Positions 1-12,585 of a stretch of DNA of 64,000 nt are shown here, piece after piece (position 1 is the stretch's first letter; each line of letters begins with the position of its first letter). Origin of the DNA: Vitis vinifera (lineage: Eukaryota; Streptophyta; Magnoliopsida; Vitales; Vitaceae). The stretch covers positions 2,311,001 to 2,375,000 of the forward strand of contig NC_081813.1 in the NCBI RefSeq assembly GCF_030704535.1, in the 5' to 3' direction. Position numbers and translations under genes: made by a program. The notes below the pieces were generated by a model. That model worked only from the letters and a program-made list of their open reading frames with translations. It did not search any database and had not been told where the DNA came from.

Positions 1-20
1 CAAGCTTCATCATAAGTTGT

Positions 21-1004
21 TGTTGTTGTTTATTTTATTTTATTTTTATTTTACCGGATAGGTAAAGAAAAGACGTATATAAAGAAAAGAGGAAACACAA
101 AAAACAGTGCCCTCAAAGTATACAAGAAGTATACAGTAAAGGCCTCAAAGCTCAGCCCAAAAGGGGAGGAAAAGAAGCAAAAAATATTACCTGTCCTTAC
201 TCAGAGCCTAATCAATCAATGAAGCTAACAAGAGAAATAGGGCTTGTGTTTATAGACACCCTAGACCAAGACCACAGATTACATACAAAAGGATTTTTCA
301 ATCGTTGAATCGATAGCTTCTCATTGTCAAATGCTAACATGTTCCTTTCCTTCCACACTGTCCAAAATATACATAAAAGGGGTTATTTGCTAAGTCTTTT
401 TACGAGCTTTACCCACAAATGACCCATGTCACTCAAGAAGAGTTTCCTTCATTGAACAAGAGAGAACCCAAGACACACCCAATAGGGAGAAAAGAAGATT
501 CCAAAGAATCTGAGCCTTTGCATAGTGAAAAAGAAGGTGATCAACCGTCTCTACTTCAAAGAGGCAAAGGAAACACCTATTTTCCAAATAGTGCCCCCTC
601 TTTTAAAGTTGGTCCGGAGTTAAGACTTTCCCCCAAGATGTCTCCCAAGCGAAGAAAGCCACCTTAGGTGGTGCGCTCAATCTCCAAATGCTCCCACAAG
701 GAAGCAAAAAAGAATCTCCAGGCTCCAAAATAGAGTAGAGAGAATTGACCGAAAAGGTCCCACACCTCACAACCGTCCAAATCACTCTATCATCCACATC
801 CCTCTGAACCCTAATTGCTTGAATCTTTTGCAGAAAACGCTCCACCAAATCTAACTCCCAATCATTAAAGGCCCTAGAGAAAAGAGGGGTCCATCCACCC
901 TCTTCACCTTCAGGGTTCCAAACATCCGCCACCCAAGTTTCCTTAGTCAAAGAAAGGGTAATAAGGAAGGGAAGGACACACATAGTGGCTCATCTCCACA
1001 CCTT
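21..1004 (-). mobile_element. 5'-truncated LINE (L1-type non-LTR retrotransposon)
   Basis: Reverse-strand reading of 983-603 gives a segment with ADVWNPEGEEGGWTPLFSRA, FNDWELDLVERFLQ and PPKVAFFAWETSWGK. This is the linker and zf-RVT region at the C-terminus of plant LINE ORF2. Below about 600 the frame breaks. On the minus strand the copy ends with TTTACCTATCCGG and an A-rich tail (plus-strand T-rich 21-52). The 20-bp sequence caagcttcatcataagttgt occurs at 1-20 and again at 1005-1024, so it is a target-site duplication bracketing the copy; the left copy starts exactly at the window edge and could be longer. Only the last ~1 kb of the element was integrated. It lies upstream of the first visible ELL-like exon, probably in an intron of that gene. 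Confidence 0.9.
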
Positions 1005-1327
1005 CAAGCTTCATCATAAGTTGTATGATGCAGCTTTCCCCATTCTCTTCAGCATTTGTTAGCAATATTAGATTTTCTGTTATCCCTTCAATTCATCTTA
1101 ACCTCTTGTTTCTCAATTGTACAATAGGATCTTGGATATTACATAGCATAAACATGTTTGTCTTTGAAATGATTCATGATCTTTTAACTTTTACTAATAA
1201 ACATTATTTGAAGTTGCAAAAGCAGTCTCTTTTTTTATGTATTCGACTTAATTTAGCTACTCTTTTAGATGGTTGGTGGCCTGTTGAGTTTAAAATCATT
1301 GGATTAACTAGTTCATCATTGCATCAG

Positions 1328-4300
1328 GTGATTGATGCGGGTGGTAAGGACTTCAGATTTACATGGTCACGTGAACTAGGTGACCTCTGTGACATATATG
1401 AAGAACGTCAAAGTGGCGAAGAGGGAAATGGTTTGCTTGTTGAATCTGGAGGTGCCTGGCGCAAGCTGAATGTGCAGCGTATTTTGGATGAATCAACTAA
1501 AAATCATGTTAAAATGCGGTCAGAGGAAGCTGAACGCAAGCAGAAATCGCGCAAGTAAGTTATCAGATTGTTATGTCTGTTGGCAGTTTCACATTCTCTT
1601 GCATTTTAATATGTCTCAATTTCTTTTTTTTCTTTTTTTGGCTGATGTCAGAGCCATCGTCTTAGAGCATGGAAACCCATCCATGAAGAGTCAGATGAAG
1701 GCACTAGCTGCTGCTGAGAGTAAGTTTTTATTCATGTATATCACTATTTTTTATTTTTAGGTTTGCTGGTTTGTTGCCTGTTGCTGACATGTAGAGAAGA
1801 AATATGCAACAAATATTAAACTCTCATGAATAATAAATCAGGAATATAAAGTCCTGTGACATCTCTGCCTTTACACACTCTGCACATAATCTCTTTATCT
1901 TTTTCCTGCTGCCAAGAATGTCCATTAATCTGATGCTTTGATGTGAAGTATTCACCAAGTTTCTATTGCATGGTTATAGATTGAAGAAGCTGGTAGGGGT
2001 GTCTTGGGTAGTTTTGGGATGCGAGAGTTGTTATACCGAACTGATATGGGAAGAAAGAAAAAGCATAGTTGCTTTCTCTCATACTGAAGGATCAAGGGGC
2101 ATGGAAGAATTTTTTGGGTTTTTGGTTTTCATGAAAAGTGGTATAAACAGCATAAGCAAATGTTTGGGATGAAACTTTTTAAGCTATCAATCAAATAAAA
2201 AGTTTAAGCGGACTTCCACTAAAGGCCTAATACCTTTCCTAACAAGTAGCCTTTTTAAGCTTATGCTTGGGTTCAATAAATAGGCAGAAATAAAAATCCA
2301 TGAGGTTCAATTCTTGACCTCTCAACTCTGATAAAAAAAAAGAAAAAAAAAATTCTTGACCTCTCAACGACCAAGACTTCAATACGATGTTAAGCTATCA
2401 ATTGATCCCAAAACTTAAGTTGTTAGGTAAAGACCAACTATGTATATCAAGCTAACCTTGGTTAGAGCCTTGACAGGAATCATGATCTCTATATCAGACT
2501 AAGCCAGTCATGTTAATGATTATATATAGTTTGGGCCTTGGGGACCATTTTGATTGTGTTTCACTTAGCATAAATATATATTAAACTTGATAGCAACCTC
2601 ATAGCAGGTCACCACAGTTGAATTTCATTTTGACCATTTGTTAGATTCTTTTCTTCTCAAAAGAATATTTAAGATTTCTTGTAACAGTTATTTGATTGGT
2701 TTGGTTTCAATTTACAATTCTTGTAATTAACATTAGGAATGAGTATCGCTATATTATTATTTCTAGTTTTTCGTATGATTTATGCTAATGGACTTAATGA
2801 CATCTGTGGGATCATCTAACAGTGTCATTTTCCATCTTTATGAATCATTTAGTAGAAAGGGAAAAGAAATCCCTTGCTAGTGACAGTTATCTCTTAATTG
2901 TTGGAATTTCAATTCTGAATGGGAATACAGATCATTGAGCAATACCCCACTTTGACAATCATCACTGAATTGCTTCCTCTACCTTTTTTTTTTGGTTAGA
3001 ATTTATCGTGTTCTGATTATATTTATCTCTGTTGTGCTGAAATATTTCTTATGTTTGTTCCTTGGATACAGAATCATTTAAATTTATTTATTTATGCCAA
3101 GCATCTAATATTGTTCTTTTATTTCTAGCTAATCCATGGAGGATGCAGTTTAAACAAAAGAAAGAGCCTGCATTTAAAAAACGAAAAGTCGAACCACCTC
3201 AAGGTAATTAGTGCCTGTTAAAGATAATCATGTTTTTAAACAAAAAATGTTTTTTTTTGTTTTTTGTTTTTTTTTGTTTCTAAACTTTTAATGCAGTTTA
3301 CAACTCATTATGAGGCTTCAAGTTTCTGCTTTCTTATTGTCAGATTTTTTTTATTTTATTTAATTTATATATTACAATCCTTGTTTATTTTCTCTTATTT
3401 TCTTGCGTCAGCTACTAAAGCTGTCTATAAACCTGGATTATCCTCAACAACTACTACTAAGAGCAAACCCACACCTTCACCTCTACCATCTCCCCCTGAG
3501 CAAACTGGTGCTCTGACATCTCCATTTGGAGGTGGAGGAAACCTTGCTAAGAGTCATGTGATTGTAGAAGATATTATGCCCATCCCAGCGACCAGTAAAG
3601 AGAACACTGCAAGCTCAGAGAAAGAAATCCCTGGCAGGGCTATCAGTGCATCTGTACGTGAAACACCTGGACACAAAGGGAATTTGGGAGCTACACCGAT
3701 GGATTTGCAAAGTATGCTAATTACTCTGCTCTTGGACAATCCTAAGGGAATGAGCCTAAAGGTAATCTCATGGATAAACTGAAATTATTTTTTAGCTTAA
3801 TGTGAGGTACTGAACTTGAATTATTTAATCTGAGTATGTTAGTTAACATGGAACCAATTCCTTTAACTTCTTGAGTTTATCCTGTACCACCCTAATCAAT
3901 TTCTATTACTGCATCCTGATTTTTTTTGGTGCTCCTTTTGTATATTCATTTTTATAGGCCTTGGAAAAAACTATTGGAGATACAATTCCCAATGCTGGAA
4001 AGAAGATTGAGCCCATTATAAGAAAAGTAAGTGGTGAACATTCTTATGCTAGAGTTTGCTAGAACTGTTGGTGATCTTATATGTTCTCATTAATTTTGAG
4101 CATCAGATTGCAACTTTCCAAGCTCCAGGAAGATACTTCTTGAAACCAGGAGTGGAGTTGGAAAGCTTGAAGAAACCTTCGTCTGAAAATGGAAGGTAGC
4201 TGCAATTTCTCAATGATGATTAGTGGGCTTGATCTGGTCCTTGTATTGGTGTAGTTGTTCTTTGTGTTCTTTTATACTAAAATTATGGTTAATCAGTGGG

Positions 4301-7300
4301 TCCATTATTAGTTGGTGCAGGAGCATTCAAAGGGCTTATCAAAACCAAATCGACCCACAAGTTGCATTGTTTTGGATAGACTTTCTGTTTCCTGTTTTTA
4401 AAAAATAGAAAATAATAGTAACTTCCATATAAAATATAATAACTTTTACAAAGGTATGGACTTGTCTTATGTTTTAAAAATTACTTTTAAAATTTTTATT
4501 ATCTTAATTTTTTAAACCTTTTTTAAAAGTTATTACCTTTTTAAGGTAAGTTTCAAAGAGTTCTTGTATTTTATGTAGAAGTTATTATTAGTTTCTAATT
4601 TTGAAAACAGAAAACAAGAAAGAAAGGACTCCAAACAATACCTTAGCTTTCATCTTTCAAATGTTTTTTTCTTTTTTCTTTTTTGTTGTTTTTTAAATAC
4701 TTCATTTTTAGTTTTTATATGTTGTTATCAGTGTCCTGTGTAGTTCTATGATGTTTTAAGTAGTGTGATTGGCTAGGACTATGATTATTAGTTGTTTTCC
4801 CTAATTAGGAATCCGTGATATATATATATGTAGTGTCCAAATTGGTTTAGGAATCCTTGTTGATTAGGAGTCTGCATTATCTATACTTTGTCAATTCTTT
4901 TTAGAGAGATTTCTTTATCTAAAAATTAATTAGATAGATTTCTGGTGGTTTTTTACTTTCTGTTCCCTCTTTACTGTGCATTACTAATTGCAAATAACAG
5001 AAAGAAACTACTCTAGCAGGGTTTAATGGGATTTTCATGAAAGCTTAACGGCAACTATCTTGAAGTTGAAATGGAACTAGAAAGGCAAGAAGCAATGACT
5101 AACATTTGTGGGCTCTAACTTGATCCCTTTTGGACTAAGATAATATTAGGCAGAGATATTTTATAAGTTCTGCCCTTATATTTATAATAGGTCATGCATG
5201 CCGTTATATGTAAACCATGGTTTTATGTTCCACTTGCATGATAGGCTCATTGGTTCAGGTACCAAAGGTCTAACCTTTATGCATATCTGACTTTTAATGT
5301 AGTTTCAATTTTTTTGATTGAAAGGTATAGTTATTAATCCATAGTTCTTGAATTATTGTTGGAATTGCATGGTTTTCCTTTCTGATTTAATGTTTTGTAC
5401 TTGGTTTAGCTGTATTAATCTTGATTTCAGTGAATCATCCAGGCACTAGAATCATTTATTCAAATAATTTCATAAATGTGTTACCAGTACATGCTCCATT
5501 GACTGTTGGAGCTACTACCTTCTAACCATAAAAGGTTCCCATGGACTATAAGTTTGATTCATAGTATTGCGATTAGTCTCACCTCCATAAAAAGCTTATG
5601 ATAGGAAGCCTATGAAGTTTACACAATGAAAAGCCTGATTCATGTTCAAGCACTTTTTTAATAGTATCTATAGCTTTATGTGTGTCTTCCATGGGCAGCT
5701 TTAATGCGTGTGCTTTGGTTGTTCCAGTTCTCCTGAAGATGACCGCCAGCAAACACCTGCTCCTGAAGACAACCAGGATCAAGCAGCAGCTTCTGAACCT
5801 AGATTTGCCGAGAAAGCCCCCAGAATTGAGCAAGTGGATCAGGCACAGTTGAATTCTAAACTCGGAGGAGAATCAAGTTTGGTCGAAAAAATTGATACTC
5901 AACCACATTCGCCTGATCTGTTTGGTGACAAAAAAGTCTCTGACAATAGTGAAGGGCAGGCAGGCAGTTCTAGTGATAGTGACAGAAGCAATAGTGAGAG
6001 TGATAGTGGCAGTGATAGTGATAGTGATAGTGGTAGTGGAAGTGATAGTGGAAGCCATAGTAGAAGCAAAAGTAGAAGTCCGGTGGGAAGCAGGAGTGGC
6101 AGTAGCAGTGACAGCGAGAGTGATGCTTCTTCCCACAGCAAGCACGGTTCTGACATAGAAGTGGATATTATGACAAGTGATGATGAAAAAGTACCAAGTC
6201 ATAAATTGCAAGCGTCTGAATCATTGTTCCCTACCTCATCCATTCTATGGAGAACTCCAGATGACAGGCCTGGGCAAAATGGGATTGATGTAAAGGCAGC
6301 TGGTCATGGATCAAATGCAGTTGAATTTGAGAAAGATCTGCCTGACGGTGATCAGGAAATTGAAATGGTTAATTTTGTTCCTAAGAAAGAAGACAGAAAA
6401 CCTGCAGAAGAATCCAAACCCATTTCATCTGATGGTGATGATCATCAAGAGCGGCAAGTATATACTGGAAATTTGTTCAATGAGAGAGAAAGCATGTTTA
6501 AGGATGGTTTCAAGCGTGAGCAATCTGACAGCTCTGAGGGAATATCCAAAGGTAAATCCAGAAAAGGTTCTGATGCGAAGCGCTTTGATGACAAATCTGA
6601 CCGCATGAAAAGGTCAAAAACAGGAAACATGTCTCAACCACCAACTTCTGCGGTAAGGAATACCCACTTTTCAGATATTCCTCAAAATGAGTCTCCTGAT
6701 GGGCTCATTGAAGCCCATTACAGGGCGGCCTCTGCGGTTCAAATGACAAATAGAGCTGATAGGGATGGGAATGCTGATTTTGGCTTGCAAAAAGGATATG
6801 CCCCCATTCCTGGAAAATTTATTCCAGATTCTCAACAATCAGGTAGAAGGCCTATTGATCGTAGTGCACGGGCAAAGGTTCCTGATACAGCAGAGAGACC
6901 TAGTAAATATGCTGAGAGCTTAGAACATGGCCTTAAATACTCAGAAAGTAGCTTTCAAGCAAATGAGGGCTTTTCCACGCTAAAAGATAAAGTATATAGA
7001 GAAACTCAAGATGAAGATGGTTATGCCAATGAGAAGAAGATGCCAAGAAATATTAAGGATGGTGGTTTTGGGGACAAATACTCCTTTGATTCACGTGAAA
7101 GGAAACATGAACTGGTTGGAAAGTTCAAGGAGGCTGGGCAGGTTTCAAACTCATACATGGGGTCTTCTCCAAGGGATAATAGCAGAATTGTTGTGGACAG
7201 ATCCCCGATGGTTAATGGGAGAGGCATTTTGCTCCAAAGAGAGCTTTCAGACTTGGAGTTGGGTGAGCTTCGGGAGCCCTTGCCTGATGACACAACTGGG

Positions 7301-9679
7301 ATTAAGAAGCAATTTGAAAGAAAAAGTTCATTTAAACAGTCAGAGAACAAACTAAGTACTTCAGATAACTGGACTTCGGATGTGAATAGAGGAAAACATG
7401 TTGGGAAAGCGACTCTTGACTCAGGAAAGCTGTCCCCATCCCATTTAGATGCTGGAGTTTCTAGCAATCCAGAGGCCTCATCTAAGAAGAGGACCAAAGA
7501 ACATAATTTTGAAGATATAGCAAGACCTCACCCCAGGATTGGGCAATCTCAACCACAACAGATTTCAAGAGTTGATCATGCTGAAGTTGGATCCCAATTT
7601 AATAGATTAACAGATGTGAATAGTAAATATAGACATAGTGAAGCTGGAGCAGACCAAGGGATTGGTCCAGAAGACTATGGGGAAGCTCATAAGAGAATGC
7701 CTGTCAGTGCAGCACTACAGCAAGACACTAAACGTGGACTAGCTTCCCACGCCACTAAAGAAAGTAAAACACAAAAATCTAATATGGTGCCAGACTTGAG
7801 TGATAAGCAAAAGGATGCATTTTTGACTGATAGTAGTAATAATGGTCGAAAGAGGAGGGAATCTTCTTCAGATGAAAATAGTTGTTCTTATTCCAAGTAT
7901 GAAAAGGAAGAACCAGAGCTCAAAGGACCAATAAAGGATTTCTCTCAGTAAGTACTCATATTGGAAACCTACTTGAATAAAAGTTATTTTGTTTTGTGTC
8001 ATAGATTTATTATATGCCTTTTCATCTTTAGGTATAAAGAATATGTGCAAGAGTATCATGAGAAGTATGATAGTTACAACTCATTGAACAAGATTCTAGA
8101 GAGCTACAGGTACTATGAAAGTTCCTTATGTTCCTCCTCAAGTCATCCTTTGTACTTTAATTAGTAATGTTTGAACAATTCCGGAAGGGTTTTTAACTTT
8201 TGTCTCTTAATACAATTTGTGACCTTTTATTTTAGGAATGAGTTTCATAAACTTGGAAAGGATCTTGAAGTTGCAAAAGGTAGGGATTTGGAGAGATATT
8301 ATAATATTTTGGAGCAGCTGAAGGATACATATAGCCAGTGTAGCACGGTATGTTTTGTGTTTATGTTTCTTGGATGTCTGTTTTCACATAGTATGGGTTC
8401 ATGTTAACGCTTGATAAATTGACTAAGCATTATTATCCCATTTTAATCTTACTAATCTCTTGGTGACATACCATTTCCCTTGTTTTTTTATTATTTTCCC
8501 TTTTTACTTGTGTTTATTTGGTTGTTTTAAAAGCACCCTCTATTAACTAAGATTAAAAATTCCATATTGTGACATTACCTATGAAAAACACATACATTGT
8601 TTGTGAAAATTACAGCTCAAAACACTAGACAAGTTTATCCTTGAACGATCTGATTTATGTACCTTGTGAAGGTGATGATATCATTATTAAAAGCATAAAT
8701 GGTCTATAAAGCATTTAGTAAGATTTTCCTGCTTGTCAAGTAAGTTTCTATATGTGAACTTGCAAGTGCAGGGCTTTCTCTTTCCATGAGACAAGGGTTT
8801 GGTGGTTCAGATTTTAAACTTGAAATTACACTTCTTAGGCTATGTTTGGTTCCTAAAAATTTTGGGGGAAAATGTGAGAGAAAGAAAAAAGAAAAAAGAA
8901 AAAGTGAAGGAAAATAAAAGACAGATTTAGAGTTAATAAATTATTTTTATATATTATTTCAAATTCATTTCACGTGTTTTAAGTCTTATATAGAAAGATT
9001 AAATAATTTGAAAATGCATTAGTTTCTAAAAATTAGGTTAATTTCATTCACCTCCCCTAAGGTTTTGGCTAAATACATCTAACCTCCCTTATTTTGAGTG
9101 AGAGGGGAAGCAAGTGAAAATAAGAAATGAAAAGGATAGGGGAGGTATTTGATGGAATTTCAGACGTATGAGAGTTAAAATGTATTTAGCCGAAACCTTA
9201 GGGAAGGTGAATGAAATTAACCCCTAAAATTTTTAATGATGTTTGACTTTTTCTTTTTAGTATTTTCTATAACAAAACCAAATATGAAAAAAATAATTTT
9301 TCTTAGCATTTTCTTTCTTTCCTTAATACTTCCTAAAACACAATATTCAAGTTTGAAATCCATGCTTGTGGTATTGGCTGGAATGTTAACTGCTTTTGTT
9401 TATATCACCCTTTTAGTTTCTATTTAAACATCCTGTTATGACAATTTACTTTATGCAGAGACATAAGCGGTTGAAGAAAATATTCGTTGTGCTTCATGAA
9501 GAACTCAAGGTTATTGATCCAAAACAATCCACCCAATTTTGTTATCTATTTCTTTTAATTATTATTATTATTATTATTAAAGCCTATTTTCACCTTATTA
9601 GTTACACATACTGTACATTTTGTTGTAGAATCTGAAGCAAAGAATTAAAGACTATGCTCTTCCATATACAAGAGATTGA
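1328..9679 (+). CDS. ELL-like transcription elongation factor with C-terminal occludin/ELL domain, 5' part missing
   Basis: Coding exons: 1328-1554, 1652-1719, 3129-3203, 3412-3761, 3958-4026, 4107-4195, 5728-7947, 8032-8109, 8236-8347, 9459-9509, 9629-9679 (TGA). All joins keep frame and give 1129 residues in the window. The first exon opens directly after an AG with VIDAGGKDFRFTWSRE, so the N-terminal part lies upstream. The order is: ELL N-terminal-like segment; basic KKRKVEPP segment; a winged-helix-like stretch (exons 4-6, MDLQSMLITLLLDNPKGMSL); a low-complexity Ser/Asp/Arg tract (about residues 373-428); a long disordered region; and a C-terminal helical OCEL domain (about 1030-1129). 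ELL proteins increase RNA polymerase II elongation rate in the nucleus; plant homologues are often labelled 'dentin sialophosphoprotein-like' only because of the Ser/Asp tract. The role here is inferred from domain layout. Confidence 0.85.
2309..2368 (+). mobile_element. Micro-truncated LINE stump with TSD
   Basis: The 18-bp sequence aattcttgacctctcaac occurs at 2309-2326 and 2351-2368. Between them are only 24 nt, tctgat followed by an A-rich tail with one G. The best reading is target-primed reverse transcription that stopped almost at once. The pre-tail sequence is too short to prove LINE rather than another poly(A) RNA as template. It lies in an intron of the ELL-like gene. Confidence 0.6.
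4360..4645. repeat. Foldback element (MITE-like) in ELL-like gene intron
   Basis: The left end (tgttttggatagactttctg, then an A/T-rich stretch with aatagtaactt) resembles the reverse complement of the right end near 4580-4645 (tgtttggagtcctttctttc, then aataataactt). Imperfect arms of about 60 bp and an AT-rich centre fit a non-autonomous DNA transposon. No clear target duplication was found. The remainder of the intron, 4196-5727, shows no coding signal. Confidence 0.5.
8838..9346. repeat. MITE of the 'ctatgtttggttcc' type, split by a second MITE
   Basis: The left end reads ggctatgtttggttcctaaa. The right end, reverse complemented, reads roughly attgtgttttaggaagtatt. The same ends and AT-rich body occur in an uninterrupted copy at 16198-16464. 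Here the body is broken at 9036 and resumes after 9222, so the inner foldback inserted later. It sits in the intron between ELL-like exons ending at 8347 and starting at 9459. hAT-like ancestry is a guess. Confidence 0.55.
9036..9222. repeat. Inner MITE with long terminal inverted repeats (GGTTAATTTCATT family)
   Basis: The left arm begins ggttaatttcattcacctcc. The right arm's reverse complement begins ggttaatttcattcaccttc. Pairing continues for about 48 bp with few mismatches (ctaaggttttggctaaatac against ctaaggtttcggctaaatac). The flanks ctaaaaatt and ctaaaattt could be a 9-bp target duplication with one mismatch, which would suit a Mutator-like transposase. A related longer element lies at 14148-14432. 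Confidence 0.75.
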
Positions 9680-11180
9680 AGCAGGTTCCTCCTTTAAGAA
9701 GAAAAGCTGCCAGTTCAATATACATGGCAGGGGATCTTCGGAGCGATGGTCATCCATATTCTAAGATGCAGATTATACTGTAAAAAAGGGTCGAATACGG
9801 TTCCAGGAGCTTCACAGAAATCAAAGGCCATGACACTTGACAGAGGCTGTTGGGTTCATGCAGGGTGCTTTGATCCAATATGAAAAAGAAGAGATGTTGT
9901 GATTGTTAGTCTGAAGATGCACACAGGAGATGGATGTATCATGCAGTTTTTGGCCTCATTTTTATTTTTTTTTCCTTCTGATTCTCAAGGCAGTTTCTGT
10001 TGCTCTTCTTAGATCATACATTGCCAGAAAATTCACTTAGAAAAACAAAATTTTCAAGTGAAATATGGTGGTTGTACAAAATCTTTTTGTTTTTGTTGAT
10101 TTTTGTGTAAACAGATCTCCAAGCATTTTGATTTTTGTAAGTATTAATTATAACCAGCCTAATGAGGCTTGTTGGATCCAAAGTGGATCACTTGAGTTGC
10201 CATTTGTATTAGTTATAATTGAATTGAGATTTGGGTTTTCATTTTGTTTGTTGAGATATGCTATGATTTTTTTTCTTTATTTTTTCATTCAATAAAACTC
10301 AAAACTCCAAACTTTAGTGATTTTGGATTTCTATTTTTTATTTTTATTTATTTATTTATTTATTTTTCTATGGGAGTCAAATTTTGTTATCTTTCTTACA
10401 CGAACCCGTTTGATAGTGATTTTAATAAACTTTTCTAATGTTTGAAGTTTTTATTTTTCAAAGTGTTTGAATGAGTATAAACACTTTTTAAAATCATTGT
10501 CAAACAGATTCTTAATCATTTTAAATATTAAGATCTTTTAAATAAAAAATTGATAGAATTTAAAAAGCACTTCTAAAAAACTGAATCACTTTTAGTGGTT
10601 TATTAGATAAACATTTGATATGTGATTATTTCAAAACGATTTTAAATAAGATATTTCAAATAAAAACTAGGATGTCCAAAACATACTCTAAATTACTTTG
10701 AAAATTTAACAACTTTTAAAAAGTCAATTTTTTTTTATAGTTCAATAAGAGCTTTTATGTCTATTTAAACAATTTTGTTTAATTATTTTATGGTTTAAAA
10801 AATAATTCATTATAGAAGTTAAAAAAATAAGCTATATTTTGACTTATAGTAATACAAATTTAGTTTATGTCTTAAAAATTATTCTTAAATTTTTAAAATT
10901 TCAAATAATAATTTTTTGAATACTTCAATTTTTAAAAATTATTATTTAGGTAAGTAATCAAAGAATTTTTATATATAATCTTATTTTGTTTAAAAATAGA
11001 AAAAAATATATCAAACAACAATTTAGATTTATTTTTAGACAATTAATTCTCATATTTATTTCTTTTTAAACTTAATTTTCTTATCATTTTCTTTTGTTAA
11101 ACTTTTCCTCTCTTTTATTTTTCTCCAACTTCCTAGAAAAATTGAGAGTTAATTTTTTTTAACATATTGGATTATACTTT
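9680..11180. other. ELL-like 3' UTR and AT-rich spacer
   Basis: Sequence after the TGA at 9679 is probably 3' UTR to roughly 10290, where caataaaa occurs. A ~100-bp foldback lies at about 10407-10507: gtttgatagtgatttta on the left and, reverse complemented, gtttgacaatgatttta on the right. The rest, to about 11180, is very AT-rich and shows no gene. Confidence 0.5.
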
Positions 11181-11187
11181 AACGATG

Positions 11188-11237
11188 GCCCAAGTCGATA
11201 GGCCCATGGACAGCACTTCAGACCCACAACAAGCCCA
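11188..11237 (+). promoter_or_regulatory. Site II (GGCCCA/AAGCCCA) cluster upstream of RPS15a
   Basis: GGCCCA occurs at 11188-11193 and 11201-11206, and AAGCCCA at 11231-11237, just before a likely 5' UTR exon (about 11260-11301). Site II elements are known targets of TCP factors in plant ribosomal-protein and mitochondrial-protein promoters. The position suits the S15a gene downstream. The transcription start was not determined. Confidence 0.6.
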
Positions 11238-11249
11238 TTAGGGCTTATG

Positions 11250-12536
11250 GTTTAACAGATGGAAAATAGAGAGAAGAGACGAAGAGGAAGATCACAGCGA
11301 GGTGCGTATGGATATTTTTTTTTAAAATAAATTTTTATGTGGATTGTATTTTTGTTTGTTTATTTATTTAATTTTTTTTTTTGAAATTTTGTCTAAAGTC
11401 CCAAGGGAGCTGTAGATTTTTGTCACATTTTCATTTCCATCTGTTTGTTTGCAGAGAAAATAGAGGTCTGTTAAGCGAATTTGAAATTTTGAGTTCTGTG
11501 TTTGTTCGTTTATTGTCTTCAGAGAATGGACCAGGCTCCTCTCAGTGGGGGCTTTATTTTATTTTCCCTTTTAGGGGTCTGGGATTTTTAGGGTTGAAAA
11601 TTCAGATTTGTTAACTTGTGTTATTGTTTTTGCTGTTATCTTATCATGTTAGTAGACTGGGATAGAAGGTGAGATGGGTAATGTGGAACAAACATCTTGT
11701 GAAATGGAACTCAATGAACCTTCTGTGTGCCTCTCTTTGGCACATTTGATTGTTGTGAAGTGCTGCTTTCTCACAATGATGATTGATGATAGCCCATCCG
11801 TGTGTTGAACCTTGAACTTGATTGGTTGTGTCATTGGCATGCCATTGTCGGAGGGTTTGTGCCCTCGTGCCCTCCTCTAGATGGACCCGAGAAGATGATA
11901 TTGTTATCTGTGGTGTTTATTGGGAGATGAAATTATGTTAATTGCGAGGGAGGGAGAAACTATAAGAAAAGAATACTGAAAAGAAGGAGCACACGAATGT
12001 TCCTTTTCATGGTTGTGAGAGCCAATTAAACTTGGGCGAGTGATGTTGAAGCTGAGAATTATTTGGAGTTTTTTTTTTGGTCAGGTTTAGGTAAATCTTC
12101 ATTGGTTAGATTGCATTTGTTTGTGTTTCATGATGAATAGGATACTTGCTTGTATACAAATAAGAAGTTTTCTTAGTGGTGCAATTGGTTATGAAAGTGG
12201 GTATGAGTATACAAATTGGGGTGGGGCTTTTGAGAACTCAATATTGGTTATTTGGTTCTGTGAGGTATTAGGATGTTTTAATCATGGTTTTGTAGTTTTA
12301 ACTGAAGTGTTATAAGTAGGATTCATGGCTTGGGGAAAATTTGATTTTTGTCATTTATTGAAGTTGCAGAATGGGTTTGTGTAGAATCATAAATTCCAGA
12401 TTAGTCAGAGGTGTACTGTGTATGGTGTTTCACTGTTAGAGTTTGTTCATGCCATATTATTTGTACTTATTTTCTGTTTGCATGCTGAGAAAATCTGCAA
12501 AAATTGAAGAAAGTAGTGTATTGAATTTTGTGTTTT

Positions 12537-12585
<49 letters not shown>

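Noticed and set aside
5873..6211. Three overlapping frames opposite or beside the Ser/Asp tract
   Set aside because: Shadows of the repetitive agtgatagt coding sequence of the ELL-like gene.
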